This document shows positions 24,577-33,511 of a DNA stretch of 64,000 nucleotides, in pieces (positions within the stretch are counted from its first letter, which is position 1; each line of letters opens with the position of its first letter). The notes below the pieces were generated by a model. It made no database searches, was not told the origin of the DNA, and was given only the letters and a program-made list of their open reading frames with translations. The position numbers and the translations under genes were made by a program. Source of the stretch: Clostridiales bacterium (GTDB lineage Bacteria; Bacillota; Clostridia; Lachnospirales; WQUN01). The stretch is taken from contig JAITSQ010000010.1 of assembly GCA_031287685.1 (NCBI GenBank), positions 38,360 through 102,359 of the forward strand, written 5' to 3'.

Positions 24577-25548
24577 ATGCACTATATAGGCATAGACGCC
24601 AGCGGCGCGTATATGCGCCTTGTGGCGGCGGACGACGAAATGCGCGTCATCGGCAAACACACAAGCGCCAAAAACCGAGTGGAGCTTCACCACGCCCCGC
24701 ACGACGCGCCGAAGCCGGGCGGCGGCGAGCGCGTCCGGGACAACGCCAGGCGGCTCCTTTTCGAGTTCAACAAGCTGACCAGCACAATGCTGACGGACTG
24801 CGCGGGGCTTTGCTTCGGTAGCAACTCCGCCGACTCCCCGGAAAAGCTCCGGGCGCTCGGCGAAGCCCTGGGCGATTTGGTGGACTGCCCGGTGCTCTTT
24901 ATAAACAGCGCGCGGATGGTCGTTTCGGCACACACCCGAGGCGGCGCCGGCGTGGCGCTTTATGCGGGGAACACAGTCTCCGCCTGCGCCGTTTCGGAAG
25001 CCGGCGAAAGTTTTAACTGCGGAAGCTACGGCGCGAGGCTTAGCGACGCGGGCGCGGTGGGCATAGCGCTGGCCGCGGTTAAGGCCGCTCTTTACTCCGC
25101 CGACGGCGCGGCCCCGCCCACTCCCCTCACCGGCACAATCCGGGAGTATTTCCGCCTGCCCGCCCTGCGCGATATTATCGACAAAATCCACAACAACCAG
25201 ACGGACGACGACGCGCTGGCGGGGGTATCCCTGCTTGTGAAGCGCGCCGCCGACGAAGGGGACGAAACCTCCCTTGAAATTGAGCGGGCCGCCGCGCGCA
25301 GCCTGGCTAAAACCGCCGCCGCCGTGACGCGGCTGGCCGGCCTGTCCGCCCCCTCCGTGGTCGTCTCCGGCGGGGTGTTCCTGACGAACGAGCGCCTGAC
25401 GGGCGTCTTCGCGGAGGAGCTTTCCGCGCTCCTGCCCGGGGCGTCCGCCGCCCCGCTTAAGGAAAAACCCGCCATGGGCGCACTCTACCTGGCTATAAAG
25501 GCCGGCGCGGATTACGCCGCCGCGCGCAAAGAAAAGAAAAGGAAGTAA
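24577..25548 (+). CDS. BadF/BadG/BcrA/BcrD ATPase family protein (N-acetylglucosamine kinase-like)
   Basis: The start ATG at 24577 follows AGGAGGA, giving 323 residues. The ASKHA-type fold is visible from YIGIDASGAYMRLVAADD at the N-terminus (phosphate-1 motif), SARMVVSAHTRGGAGVALYAGN in the middle, a GSYGARLSDAGAVGIALAAVKAAL segment near residue 150, and VVSGGVFLTNERL near the C-terminus. Relatives phosphorylate amino sugars or act as ATPases for activases. The substrate is unknown. It stands between ppk1 and the LCP gene with a 25-bp gap on the left and none on the right. Confidence 0.75.
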   Translation: MHYIGIDASGAYMRLVAADDEMRVIGKHTSAKNRVELHHAPHDAPKPGGGERVRDNARRLLFEFNKLTSTMLTDCAGLCFGSNSADSPEKLRALGEALGDLVDCPVLFINSARMVVSAHTRGGAGVALYAGNTVSACAVSEAGESFNCGSYGARLSDAGAVGIALAAVKAALYSADGAAPPTPLTGTIREYFRLPALRDIIDKIHNNQTDDDALAGVSLLVKRAADEGDETSLEIERAAARSLAKTAAAVTRLAGLSAPSVVVSGGVFLTNERLTGVFAEELSALLPGASAAPLKEKPAMGALYLAIKAGADYAAARKEKKRK

Positions 25549-26820
25549 ATGATGAAACTCTCGTTACCCGCGAAAATACTTATATTCATAGCGGCTGCTG
25601 CCCTGGTTTCCGCCGGGTTTCCCTCCGCGCGCGCCGGAATCCTCCGCTTCCTCAGGCTGCCGCCGGGGCTTTCCGCCGCCGCCCCGGCCAAGGAGCGCGT
25701 CAATTTCCTCCTCCTCGGCGCGGATAAAAGCGGCAGCCGCACGGACGCCATAATCGCCGGCAGCTTCGACACGAAAACCGGCCGGCTGGGCCTGCTTTCA
25801 ATCCCCCGGGATACCCGCGTGCAGATGCCGCAGGAGCGCCGGGAGGCGATTGAGCGCGAGGGGCGTTTTGTGCCGGAATCGGGCTATATGAAGCTCAACC
25901 AGGTTTATCACTACGCCGGAGCCGAACACGGGCTGGCCTTCGCCCAGGCGCAGACGGAGGAGCTTCTGGGCGTAAAGTTCGACTATCGCCTCCGGCTCGG
26001 CGCGGACGCTTTCCGCGCGCTTGTGGATAAAATGGGCGGCGTGACCTTTAACGTGCCCCAGCGAATGATTTACGACGACCCGGAGCAGGGCCTACATATA
26101 GACCTTTACCCGGGAGAGCAGCTCCTGAGCGGCGCGCAGGCGGAGGGCCTTGTCCGCTACCGCCACGGAAACTTCGGCTCCGCGGAGGAGACCCGCGCCT
26201 ATCCTATGGCGGATTTGGACCGGGTGGAGGTTCAGCGGGAATTCCTCTCGGCGGCGCTTACCCAGCTTTCGCGGGATAAAGCCGCCGCCGCTGTTAATCT
26301 GCTCACCACTCTTATCCAGTATGGGGAGACGGATTTCCCCGCCGCGGACGCTCCGAAATACGCCAGATACCTACGGGAGCTTAAACCGGAAAACATTACC
26401 TCCCGCACTCTCCCCTGCTCCACGCAGAGAATCGGCGGCGCGGACTACGCCGTCGTGGAGGAGGAAAAGGCGGAGGAAATAGTCCGGGAAATATTCTTCG
26501 GCGGCCCTGGGCAGACCGCGGCGCTTACAAAGGAAAACGTCCGCCTGACCGTACTGAACGGCGGATATACCGAGGGGGCGGCCGCGAAAACCGCCGAAGA
26601 GCTGACGCGGGACGGCTGGACTGTCGAGTCTGTCGGGAATTTTGAGGGCGTTCTGCAGAAATACACCAGGATTCTTATCAGGGACGAAGCCCTCGAAAGG
26701 GAGCCTTTAATAAAAGATTTGTCAAAAATTTTCCCGGAGATTAAAATAGAAGTTGATAACACCCTCCCGGAGGTTTATAATATAGTTATAATTATTGGCA
26801 CGGAAGGACGCGAGCTATGA
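25549..26820 (+). CDS. LytR-CpsA-Psr (LCP) family cell-wall glycopolymer ligase
   Basis: The protein has a membrane helix at residues 8-25, then the LCP catalytic domain: VNFLLLGADKSGSRTDAIIAGSFD (about residue 50), LLSIPRDTRV (about residue 82), a MKLNQVYHYAG motif, and VRYRHG followed by DLDRVEVQREF (about residues 203-228). The C-terminal 100 residues form the LytR_C domain (LTVLNGGYTEGAAAKTAEEL...GWTVESVG). LCP enzymes attach teichoic acids or polysaccharides to peptidoglycan outside the membrane. The start is one of two adjacent ATGs. It overlaps the next gene by ATGA. Confidence 0.92.
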   Translation: MMKLSLPAKILIFIAAAALVSAGFPSARAGILRFLRLPPGLSAAAPAKERVNFLLLGADKSGSRTDAIIAGSFDTKTGRLGLLSIPRDTRVQMPQERREAIEREGRFVPESGYMKLNQVYHYAGAEHGLAFAQAQTEELLGVKFDYRLRLGADAFRALVDKMGGVTFNVPQRMIYDDPEQGLHIDLYPGEQLLSGAQAEGLVRYRHGNFGSAEETRAYPMADLDRVEVQREFLSAALTQLSRDKAAAAVNLLTTLIQYGETDFPAADAPKYARYLRELKPENITSRTLPCSTQRIGGADYAVVEEEKAEEIVREIFFGGPGQTAALTKENVRLTVLNGGYTEGAAAKTAEELTRDGWTVESVGNFEGVLQKYTRILIRDEALEREPLIKDLSKIFPEIKIEVDNTLPEVYNIVIIIGTEGREL

Positions 26821-27497
26821 AGCCCATAATCGGAATCACCCCCTCCGCCAGGGAGGACGGGTACACAATAAAGCGCATTTACTTAAACTCCGTTATCGCG
26901 GCGGGCGGAGTTCCCGTAATACTGCCTTATCAAGATTTCGGGAACTCCTCGCTGTATCTGGCGTCGGTTTTTGACGGACTCATTCTGTCCGGCGGCGGCG
27001 ATATTGACCCCAGCGTCTATAACGAGCCGGCCGACCCCCGCTCGGCGGATATTTGCAAAGAGCGGGACGAGTTTGAGATAACGCTCTGCCGCTTGGCGGT
27101 CAAGCTGAAAATCCCGCTTCTGGGCGTCTGCCGGGGGATACAGGTTATGAACGTGGCGCTCGGCGGCAGCCTTCTTCAGCACATTGACGGCCACTCTCAG
27201 GAGCTCGCGCGGGACGAAACCTCCCACGAAGTCATAATTGAGCGGTCAAGCATAATTTACGAAATATACGAAAAAGAGCGGCTTCGGGTCAACTCCTTTC
27301 ACCACCAGGCCGTGGGCCGGCTGTCCGACCGCCTCAAGGCGACTGCCGCGACCGAAGGCGGCGTTATAGAGGCCGTCGAATATCTGGGGGACAGCTTCGC
27401 CTTAGGCGTGCAGTGGCACCCGGAGTGCTTTTCGCCAGACCACGAAGTGGCCAAGGTGTTCAAGTATTTCGTGGACGTGTGCACGTATTACAATTAA
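26817..27497 (+). CDS. Gamma-glutamyl-gamma-aminobutyrate hydrolase-type class I glutamine amidotransferase (peptidase C26)
   Basis: The 226-residue protein matches the PuuD-like family: MKPIIGITPSARED at the start, GLILSGGGDIDPS (about residue 64), the nucleophile elbow LGVCRGIQVMN (Cys about residue 105), VNSFHHQAV, and the catalytic His/Glu in GVQWHPECF. Relatives hydrolyse gamma-glutamyl bonds, for example in putrescine degradation. No polyamine genes are nearby, so the substrate is unknown. It overlaps the LCP gene by 4 bp, so the two are co-translated. Confidence 0.88.
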   Translation: MKPIIGITPSAREDGYTIKRIYLNSVIAAGGVPVILPYQDFGNSSLYLASVFDGLILSGGGDIDPSVYNEPADPRSADICKERDEFEITLCRLAVKLKIPLLGVCRGIQVMNVALGGSLLQHIDGHSQELARDETSHEVIIERSSIIYEIYEKERLRVNSFHHQAVGRLSDRLKATAATEGGVIEAVEYLGDSFALGVQWHPECFSPDHEVAKVFKYFVDVCTYYN

Positions 27498-27512
27498 AGG
27501 AGCGAATAAAAA

Positions 27513-28763
27513 ATGGGCATAAAAGCAAAGCTGACCACGCCTTATGTCGTGCTTTCCGTCTTTATCGCGGGGTTTTCGTCATATATGATTTGGAGCGTCG
27601 CTAAAATCTCCCAGGTGGCGGAGGAGGGCGCTAATTTTACGGAAATCATCCGTTTATGCGGCGGGGTCAACACGATGTTCATAATATTCATATCCGTCTG
27701 CGCCGTGACCCTTCTGGCGGGCATATTTTCAATAGACCAGGCTGTGGCCCGCCCGGTGCGCGACCTTGTGGAGATGGCCGCGTCCGCGTCGAGCGGCGCG
27801 ACCCTGCGCCGGTTCGACTATTACGGGGACGACGAGTTTGCCCGTATCGGTGAGGAGCTTAAAAAAATCGGCGACACAACCCGCCAGATTTCTTATTTTC
27901 TCGACAAGCTGTACTCGGCCGTTAAGCGCGGCGCGCCCTGCGAAAAATCCGACGTGTTTAATCTTGGAGGCGTGTTCGACGTTATTATGCTTAATATAGA
28001 AGAAATAGGTTCGCTCGTCGAGGAGCGGGAAAAGGCGCTGGCGTCTGTCCTGAACGACCTTCGGAACGGCGCGCTGGCTCAGCCCTCCCACCCCGTTTCG
28101 GGGGAAGCCGGCTCCGCCGCTCGGCAGCTTGCCGAGTACCTGAAGCATATAACGGCGGAAACAGCCTCCGTGGCGCGGACTCTCAAAGACGGTAATTTCA
28201 GCGCCAGACTGTCCGCCGGCTCCTACGCGGGGGATTTTTCGGCCATTCCGCTCGGCTTTAATCTCCTTGCCGACAAAACCGCGGAATTTACGGGCGATAT
28301 GGCCGAATCCCTCAGGAAAATGTCAAAAGCGGAGTTTGACGCGCCTCCGAAAGGCGAGTACGGCGGGGATTTTCAGCGCGCCAGAGAGGCTCTGCGCGAC
28401 GCGGGGGCGACCCTCGCGTCCTTTACGGAGGAGACCCTCCGCGTCCTTTCGGAGGTCGAGAATAAGAACTATGGCGCGGAAATGTCCAAAAGCTACCCCG
28501 GCCACTTCAGCCAGATTAAAGACGGCCTGAATTCCGTCATTCGCCAGCTCCGGGAGTCCGGGCGGCCCGCGCCCGCCGCCCCCGCCTTTATTTCGCGTTC
28601 CGCGCCGCCCGCGGAGCGCTTGTCCTCGCCCGCGAAAACCGGCCGTTTAGCCGCGTCCAAGCCCACGCCCGCAAGCGGCGCCGCTTCCCTCAATAAATCC
28701 AAAACCCTCTCGAAGCCGATTTATATCGCGACCTATGACGTTGACGGCTTCGGAAAGTACTAA
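27513..28763 (+). CDS. Membrane protein with HAMP-like repeats but no recognisable output domain
   Basis: Two membrane helices (about residues 7-27 and 50-72) are followed by a HAMP-like segment (RPVRDLVEMAASASSG) and long helical repeats resembling serial HAMP/chemoreceptor linkers (TLKDGNFSARLS, ALRDAGATLASF, LRVLSEVENKNYGAEMSKSYPGHFSQIKDGLN). The C-terminal 70 residues are Pro/Ala/Ser-rich and end DVDGFGKY, similar in flavour to C-terminal tails of some clostridial chemoreceptors. There is no methyl-accepting signalling tip, kinase or cyclase domain. It may be a chemoreceptor-like adaptor or degenerated sensor. Its stop overlaps the next small frame (TAATG). Confidence 0.6.
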   Translation: MGIKAKLTTPYVVLSVFIAGFSSYMIWSVAKISQVAEEGANFTEIIRLCGGVNTMFIIFISVCAVTLLAGIFSIDQAVARPVRDLVEMAASASSGATLRRFDYYGDDEFARIGEELKKIGDTTRQISYFLDKLYSAVKRGAPCEKSDVFNLGGVFDVIMLNIEEIGSLVEEREKALASVLNDLRNGALAQPSHPVSGEAGSAARQLAEYLKHITAETASVARTLKDGNFSARLSAGSYAGDFSAIPLGFNLLADKTAEFTGDMAESLRKMSKAEFDAPPKGEYGGDFQRAREALRDAGATLASFTEETLRVLSEVENKNYGAEMSKSYPGHFSQIKDGLNSVIRQLRESGRPAPAAPAFISRSAPPAERLSSPAKTGRLAASKPTPASGAASLNKSKTLSKPIYIATYDVDGFGKY

Positions 28764-29131
28764 TGATACCGAATATTTTGGCCTGTTTCGGGATTGCCTG
28801 CGGCGCGTGGCTCGTCGTGCTGATTCTTCTGCGCTTGGCGGCGAAAGCGTTCCTCGAAGAGGAAAGCGAACGGAAAAACCTCCCGTTCGTCAAACGCCCT
28901 GCGCTTTTTGTTTTTATGAATATTTTATTGAACTGGGCGTAGCTGTTGGCTTCCCTTCGGCTGCTGACCTCTCGCTTCGCGCTTCTGTCCCTGTTGCTGC
29001 CGACCACGTTCTGTCTGCCCGCGGTCTTGAATACGGATATAAAAAAGATGTCCGTCGTATATATATTCCTGTGTAACATTCCCTATACCCTCTTAATCGC
29101 GGACTTTATGAATAATTTTAACGGAATATAG
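28763..29131 (+). pseudogene. Small polytopic membrane protein gene interrupted by an in-frame TAG
   Basis: An ATG overlapping the upstream stop (TAATG) opens a 59-codon frame with a membrane helix (ILACFGIACGAWLVVLILL) that ends at TAG 28940-28942 in the middle of a second hydrophobic stretch (VFMNILLNWA). The same frame then continues without a break to TAG at 29129-29131 and encodes further hydrophobic helices (ALLSLLLPTTFCLPAVL, VVYIFLCNIPYTLLIAD). Read through, it would be one protein of about 122 codons with four helices. Possible explanations are a nonsense mutation, two separate small proteins (second start TTG 28946), suppression, or a sequencing error. No homologue is recognised. 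Confidence 0.55.
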
Positions 29132-29196
29132 AAGTTGTGGCGCCCCCGCCTCTTTCCGCATAATCTGTATTATTCAAGGATTACGGAGGGGTTTTT

Positions 29197-29721
29197 ATGG
29201 ACGACGCGCCCGCGAAAACCGGCGGAGACTATTTGGAGGATTTTTTGCTCGACTTTTTGTCCTACAGGCGGAGGAAGCGGCAGGATATTACCGCGTTTCA
29301 GATAAACTCCTGCGCCTGCGCGAACGCGCGGCTGCCGGACTTGTCCCTGTTTAGCGGGGAGGGCGAATCCGCAGAGCAATTTGAGCCGCTCGTCTCGGCG
29401 CAATATGCCGCGTGGTTTGGGAAAAGCGCGTTTTACGAGATTTTCGCAAAGCTCGGCGCGGCGCTTGAGCCGTTCGTCGCCAAAGCTATCCGGGAAGCGA
29501 AGCCTTCGGGCCTTGACCCAGCCGCCGTCTCGGAAATAGCGGATAACATCATCGGGGAAGCGCAAATGGAGCTTGAGCGCCTGCGCGAACCCATAACGCA
29601 AGTCGCCTCCGCGCACGGCGTTTCCGCCCGTGAGCTTCTCAAAGGCCTTACCGAAATTATTGTGCTGATTGACCTGTACCTTGGCTCGAACCTGGGCCTG
29701 GGTTCAGCCGCAAATAAATAG
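29197..29721 (+). CDS. Hypothetical protein
   Basis: This is a 174-residue soluble protein with a convincing GGAGGGG ribosome-binding site 6 bases upstream of the ATG. The N-terminal part has a basic patch (YRRRKRQ), then a Cys-containing stretch (INSCACANARLPDLS). The rest is mostly predicted helix, ending in a hydrophobic helix LLKGLTEIIVLIDLYLGSNL. No domain is recognised. It lies 33 bp upstream of a methyltransferase gene in the same direction and is probably co-transcribed. Confidence 0.7.
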   Translation: MDDAPAKTGGDYLEDFLLDFLSYRRRKRQDITAFQINSCACANARLPDLSLFSGEGESAEQFEPLVSAQYAAWFGKSAFYEIFAKLGAALEPFVAKAIREAKPSGLDPAAVSEIADNIIGEAQMELERLREPITQVASAHGVSARELLKGLTEIIVLIDLYLGSNLGLGSAANK

Positions 29722-29754
29722 AGCCGCTTTCGCGGCTTACATAAAGGTGATTAT

Positions 29755-30492
29755 ATGTACGACTCTCTCCCGCCGCTGTACGACAGGTTTATGAGAAACG
29801 CTCCCTACGCCCGCTGGACGGCGAACCTTGTTAAAATCTGGAAAAAACACCGAAAAAACCCGCGGCTCGTGCTTGACCTTGGCTGCGGCACGGGCAGCGT
29901 CTCGGTTTTGCTGGCGAAAATGGGCAAGAGCGTTATTGGGCTTGACAACTCGGCGGAGATGCTGACCGTCGCGCGAGGGAAGTCCGAAAATCTTGATATT
30001 TTGTACATTCGGCAGGATATGCGCGCGTTCGAGCTTTACGGCACGGTCGATTCGGTCGTCTCGCTCTGCGACTCTATGAATTATCTCCTGACCCCGGCCG
30101 GCTTACTGAAAACCCTGCGCCTCGTCCGCAATTACCTCAACCCCGGCGGGCTTTTTATTTTTGACCTGAACACGCGCCGGGCGTTCACAGAGCTGCACCG
30201 ACGCGGCTCTTTCGGGGATTTTTCGGGAGATTCGGGCTATGTATGCCAAGTTTCGTTAAATCGCAATATTGTGCAATATCTCCTTAACTTTTTCGTAAAG
30301 AATCCCGCCAGCGGGGAATATACGCGTTTCGCCGAGACTCATTTTGAACGCGCGCATAGTTTTGCCGAAATCCGGCGGTTTCTGCGGCTTTCGGGCCTAA
30401 AGTTTGTTGAGGTTCTCGACGCGGAAACTATGCGGCGGCCGCGGGATGGCGCCAAAAGAATCTACGTTGTGTCGGAGAGGCCCGGTGATTAG
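29755..30492 (+). CDS. Class I SAM-dependent methyltransferase
   Basis: The 245-residue protein has a Rossmann-type methyltransferase core: motif I LDLGCGTGSVSVLLAKMG (about residue 41), the acidic loop GLDNSAEML (about residue 62), and a motif around SLCDSMNYLL (about residue 102). The C-terminal half resembles small-molecule or tRNA-cap-like methyltransferases of the type common in Clostridia next to hslO. The substrate is unknown. Its stop is immediately followed by the hslO ATG, so the two are co-translated. Confidence 0.85.
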   Translation: MYDSLPPLYDRFMRNAPYARWTANLVKIWKKHRKNPRLVLDLGCGTGSVSVLLAKMGKSVIGLDNSAEMLTVARGKSENLDILYIRQDMRAFELYGTVDSVVSLCDSMNYLLTPAGLLKTLRLVRNYLNPGGLFIFDLNTRRAFTELHRRGSFGDFSGDSGYVCQVSLNRNIVQYLLNFFVKNPASGEYTRFAETHFERAHSFAEIRRFLRLSGLKFVEVLDAETMRRPRDGAKRIYVVSERPGD

Positions 30493-31416
30493 ATGAACGG
30501 CGACTACGCAATCCGCGCGACTGTAGGCGGCGGGCGGGCCGTAGCCTTTTTGGCGCGGACGGCCGAGACAGTCTCCCGCGCGACGGAAATACACCAAGCC
30601 GCGCCCGCGGCGGCGGCGGCGCTCGGGCGGCTCCTGACGGCGGCGGCGCTTCTTTGTATGCCGCTCAAGAACGACAGCGACCTTGTTACCCTGATTGTCT
30701 CCGGGGATGGTCCCGCCGGTAAAATCACCGCCACGGGCAACCGGCGGCTCCAGGTCAAGGGCGATATTCAAAACCCCGCCGCAAACCCGCCTCCGCGCCC
30801 CGACGGGAAGCTCGACGCGGTCGGGCGCGGATACATCACCGTAATCAAGGACCTGGGCCTGAAAGAGCCATATTCCGGTCGAGCCGCGCTTGTCAGCGGC
30901 GAAATAGCCGAGGATTTGGCGCACTACCTGACCGTCTCGGAGCAAATCCCGTCGGCGGTCGGGCTTGGCGTACTCATGGAAAACGGCTCCGCGCGGGCGG
31001 CGGGCGGCTTCCTTCTTCAGGCAATGCCGTCCCTGGGCGTGGAGTCCTCCGAACTCGTCCTTTCCCAAATATTCACGCGAGTCCAAAAGTTGCGAAATAT
31101 TACGGATTTTTATGGCTCCGGCAAAACCCCGGAGGATTTAGCCGCATTTCTGTTCGACGGGCTTGACTGCTCCGTGTCCGGGCGGCTCCCCATAACTTAT
31201 TACTGCGGCTGCACTCGGGAGCGTATGGAGCGCAGCCTGCTCAGCCTCGGCAAAGCCGAGATTTTGAAAATTATAGACGAAGACGGCGGCGCCGTGCTTC
31301 ATTGTCATTTTTGCGGCACGGACTACGCGTTCACGAAAGACGACCTTCTGAATATCTCCGCCGAAAATACCTCGCCTAACTCCCCGCCATCTGCCTCAGC
31401 TCCGCCGCCGCCTTGA
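30493..31416 (+). CDS. hslO: Redox-regulated holdase chaperone Hsp33
   Basis: Hsp33 is activated by oxidation and binds unfolding proteins. The N-terminal chaperone domain is recognised by VTLIVSGDGPAGKITATG (about residue 64) and GYITVIKDLGLKEPYSG (about residue 113). The C-terminal redox switch has the four Cys in CGC and CHFC spacing (about residues 237-275). The length (307 residues) is slightly long because of a Ser/Pro-rich tail (SPNSPPSASAPPPP) that is encoded opposite the end of recN. The two convergent genes overlap by 41 bp. Confidence 0.93.
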   Translation: MNGDYAIRATVGGGRAVAFLARTAETVSRATEIHQAAPAAAAALGRLLTAAALLCMPLKNDSDLVTLIVSGDGPAGKITATGNRRLQVKGDIQNPAANPPPRPDGKLDAVGRGYITVIKDLGLKEPYSGRAALVSGEIAEDLAHYLTVSEQIPSAVGLGVLMENGSARAAGGFLLQAMPSLGVESSELVLSQIFTRVQKLRNITDFYGSGKTPEDLAAFLFDGLDCSVSGRLPITYYCGCTRERMERSLLSLGKAEILKIIDEDGGAVLHCHFCGTDYAFTKDDLLNISAENTSPNSPPSASAPPPP

Positions 31417-33046
31417 TAGTCGCCTCGGTGATTTTCGCGCCGCCGATTAGCCGCGCTATCTCCTCGACTATTTCTTTCTCGCTCATTCGCCAGACACGCG
31501 TCGTGGTCTTTTCGCCGTCGGCGCTTTTTTCCACGACAAAATGCGCGGAGGCCTGGGCCGCTATCTGCGGCAGGTGCGTTATGCACAGCAGCTGGTGGCG
31601 CTTGGAGAGAGCGGACAGCTGCTCCGCCACCTTCTGCGCCGCCCGGCCCGACACGCCCACGTCGATTTCATCGAAAACGAAGGTCTCAACCGTATCCGCG
31701 TCGGCCAAAACCGCCTTAATCGCCAGCATAACCCTAGAAATCTCGCCCCCGCTGGCGATTTTCGCGAGAGGTTTAAGCGAATCGCCAATGTTCGCCGCTA
31801 TTAAAAACTCAACCGAATCCGCGCCCGCGTGCGTGAAATTGTCGCGCTTCTCGACCGCAATCTCAAATTTAGCGCTGGCCATGCCAAGCTCCGCCAGGCT
31901 CTCCGTGACCCTTCCGGAGAGCGCTTCGGCTTTCCGCCGCCGGATTTCCGACATTTTCGCGCACTCCGCGTTTATCTCCCGAAGCAGCTTTTCGCGATAT
32001 TTGCCGAATTGGCGCAGTTTTTCGCCGCTTTGGCTCAAAAAGTCAAGTTTCTCCCGCGTTTCCTCCAAAAATTTCAAGACCTCGGGTATGCCGCGCCCGT
32101 ATTTGCGTTTCAGTTTGTAGAGCGTGTCGAGCCGCTCCAGAACCGAGTCAAGCTCCGCGTCCCCGTCAAAATCAAGAGCGCCGCGATACTCCGCCAGCTC
32201 CCCCGCGAGCGCGGAAACAGCCTCCACAGCCGCCGCCGCCGTCTCAAAGAGGCTCTGCGCGCCGTCGTCTATATCCGCCAAGGCCGACACAGCCCCCGCC
32301 GCCCGCCGCAAGAGAGAGGCCGCTCCCCCCTCCCCGCTTAAATTTTCTATAGCCGCGTCGGCTTTTTCCGCCGCGCGCCGGGCATTTTCCAAAAATTTCC
32401 TGCGGGAGGACAGGCGTTCGTCCTCTCCGTCCTCCGGGGCGGCCGTTTCTATTTCTTCTATCTGAAACGCGTAAATTTCCATACGCTGAGCGCGTTCGGC
32501 AGGGTCTCCGCCTATTTCGCCTATCGCGTCCGTGAGCGCCCGGAGCTTCGCCAGAAGCGCTGACAACGCCGATTTATGCGGCGCCAGCTCCTCCTCGCAG
32601 AACTTGTCCAAAATACCGATATGTTTCGCCGGATTGAGCAGGTTCTGATGTTCGTGCTGACTGTGTATATCGAAAAGCAACGCGGATATCTCCTTAACCA
32701 TACCCGCGGTCACGGTTTTCCCGTTTATTTTACAGGAGGCTTTCCCGTTTTTATCCATAACGCGGCGTATTAAAATAAGGCTGTCTTCGCCCGCGTCTAT
32801 GCCCATCTCAAGCAAAACGCCCGCGTTCTCGTCCGTAACGCGCACGGCGCACTCGACGGAGGCCTCGTCGCACCCCGCGCGCACGAAGTCTTTCTGCGGC
32901 TTGGCGCCCAAGATAAAGCCCAGAGAGTCCAAAAGCATCGACTTGCCCGCGCCCGTTTCGCCGGAGATTATATTGAGCGCGGGCGAAAGCTCTATGTCCG
33001 CCTGTTCTATCAGAACGACGTTTTTTATACTTAAAGATTCTATCAC
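31376..33046 (-). CDS. recN: DNA repair protein RecN
   Basis: RecN is an SMC-like ATPase acting early in double-strand-break repair. The 556-residue protein has a Walker A motif GETGAGKSMLLDSL near residue 30, a central coiled coil (about residues 150-370), and the C-terminal signature and Walker B regions (KIASGGEISRVMLAIK, VFDEIDVGVSGRAAQ, HLPQIAAQ). The tail overlaps hslO on the opposite strand by 41 bp. Gene order argR-recN is the classic Firmicute arrangement; the gap is 16 bp. Confidence 0.97.
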   Translation of the reverse strand: MIESLSIKNVVLIEQADIELSPALNIISGETGAGKSMLLDSLGFILGAKPQKDFVRAGCDEASVECAVRVTDENAGVLLEMGIDAGEDSLILIRRVMDKNGKASCKINGKTVTAGMVKEISALLFDIHSQHEHQNLLNPAKHIGILDKFCEEELAPHKSALSALLAKLRALTDAIGEIGGDPAERAQRMEIYAFQIEEIETAAPEDGEDERLSSRRKFLENARRAAEKADAAIENLSGEGGAASLLRRAAGAVSALADIDDGAQSLFETAAAAVEAVSALAGELAEYRGALDFDGDAELDSVLERLDTLYKLKRKYGRGIPEVLKFLEETREKLDFLSQSGEKLRQFGKYREKLLREINAECAKMSEIRRRKAEALSGRVTESLAELGMASAKFEIAVEKRDNFTHAGADSVEFLIAANIGDSLKPLAKIASGGEISRVMLAIKAVLADADTVETFVFDEIDVGVSGRAAQKVAEQLSALSKRHQLLCITHLPQIAAQASAHFVVEKSADGEKTTTRVWRMSEKEIVEEIARLIGGAKITEATIKAAAELRQMAGS

Positions 33047-33062
33047 GGCAGAACCCCCGCCC

Positions 33063-33491
33063 TTAAGGATTTAATCCGCCCGTCAGGCGCTTTTTGGCCA
33101 GCTGGCCGTCTTTGTCGTTCTTGACGGCGCAGAAGACCGTGTCGTCCCCCGCGATTGTCCCCAAAATACCGGAGATGCGCATTGCGTCTATTTCCGCCGC
33201 CAGCGCCATAGCCAGCCCCGCGCGCGTTTTAAGCACCAGAACCGCGCCGGCCATTTCCGCCGAAATCATCTCCTCAAGCAGCGTCTCCGGGACGCGCGGC
33301 CTGCACCGATAGACCAAGCGGCCGGAACGTGACTGCGCCTTGACTATGCCAAGGCTCCGTATATCGCGCGAAACAGTCCCTTGAGCCGTCTCGAAGCCGT
33401 GCTCCGCCAACCGCTTCAAAAGCTCCTCCTGCGTTTCAATCTCATGCGATTCTATCAGATCCAAAATTTTTTCGTGCCTCGCGCTTTTCAT
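33063..33491 (-). CDS. argR: Arginine repressor
   Basis: ArgR senses arginine and represses biosynthetic or activates catabolic genes. I chose the ATG at 33491 (142 residues) with GGACGG upstream; a GTG three codons earlier is possible. The N-terminal winged helix (HEKILDLIESHEIETQEELLKRL, ETAQGTVSRDIRSLGIVK) and the C-terminal oligomerisation and arginine-binding domain (AGAVLVLKTRAGLAMALAAEID, GILGTIAGDDTVF) are intact. argG at 49897 is a natural candidate target. The upstream gap to nadK contains element F. Confidence 0.94.
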   Translation of the reverse strand: MKSARHEKILDLIESHEIETQEELLKRLAEHGFETAQGTVSRDIRSLGIVKAQSRSGRLVYRCRPRVPETLLEEMISAEMAGAVLVLKTRAGLAMALAAEIDAMRISGILGTIAGDDTVFCAVKNDKDGQLAKKRLTGGLNP

Positions 33492-33511
33492 AACGGTCAC
33501 CGTCCTTTGGC

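Noticed and set aside
28735..29076. A 113-codon frame overlapping the end of the HAMP gene
   Set aside because: It overlaps the better-supported hydrophobic frame starting at 28763 and has no ribosome-binding site; composition is Arg-rich shadow-like.
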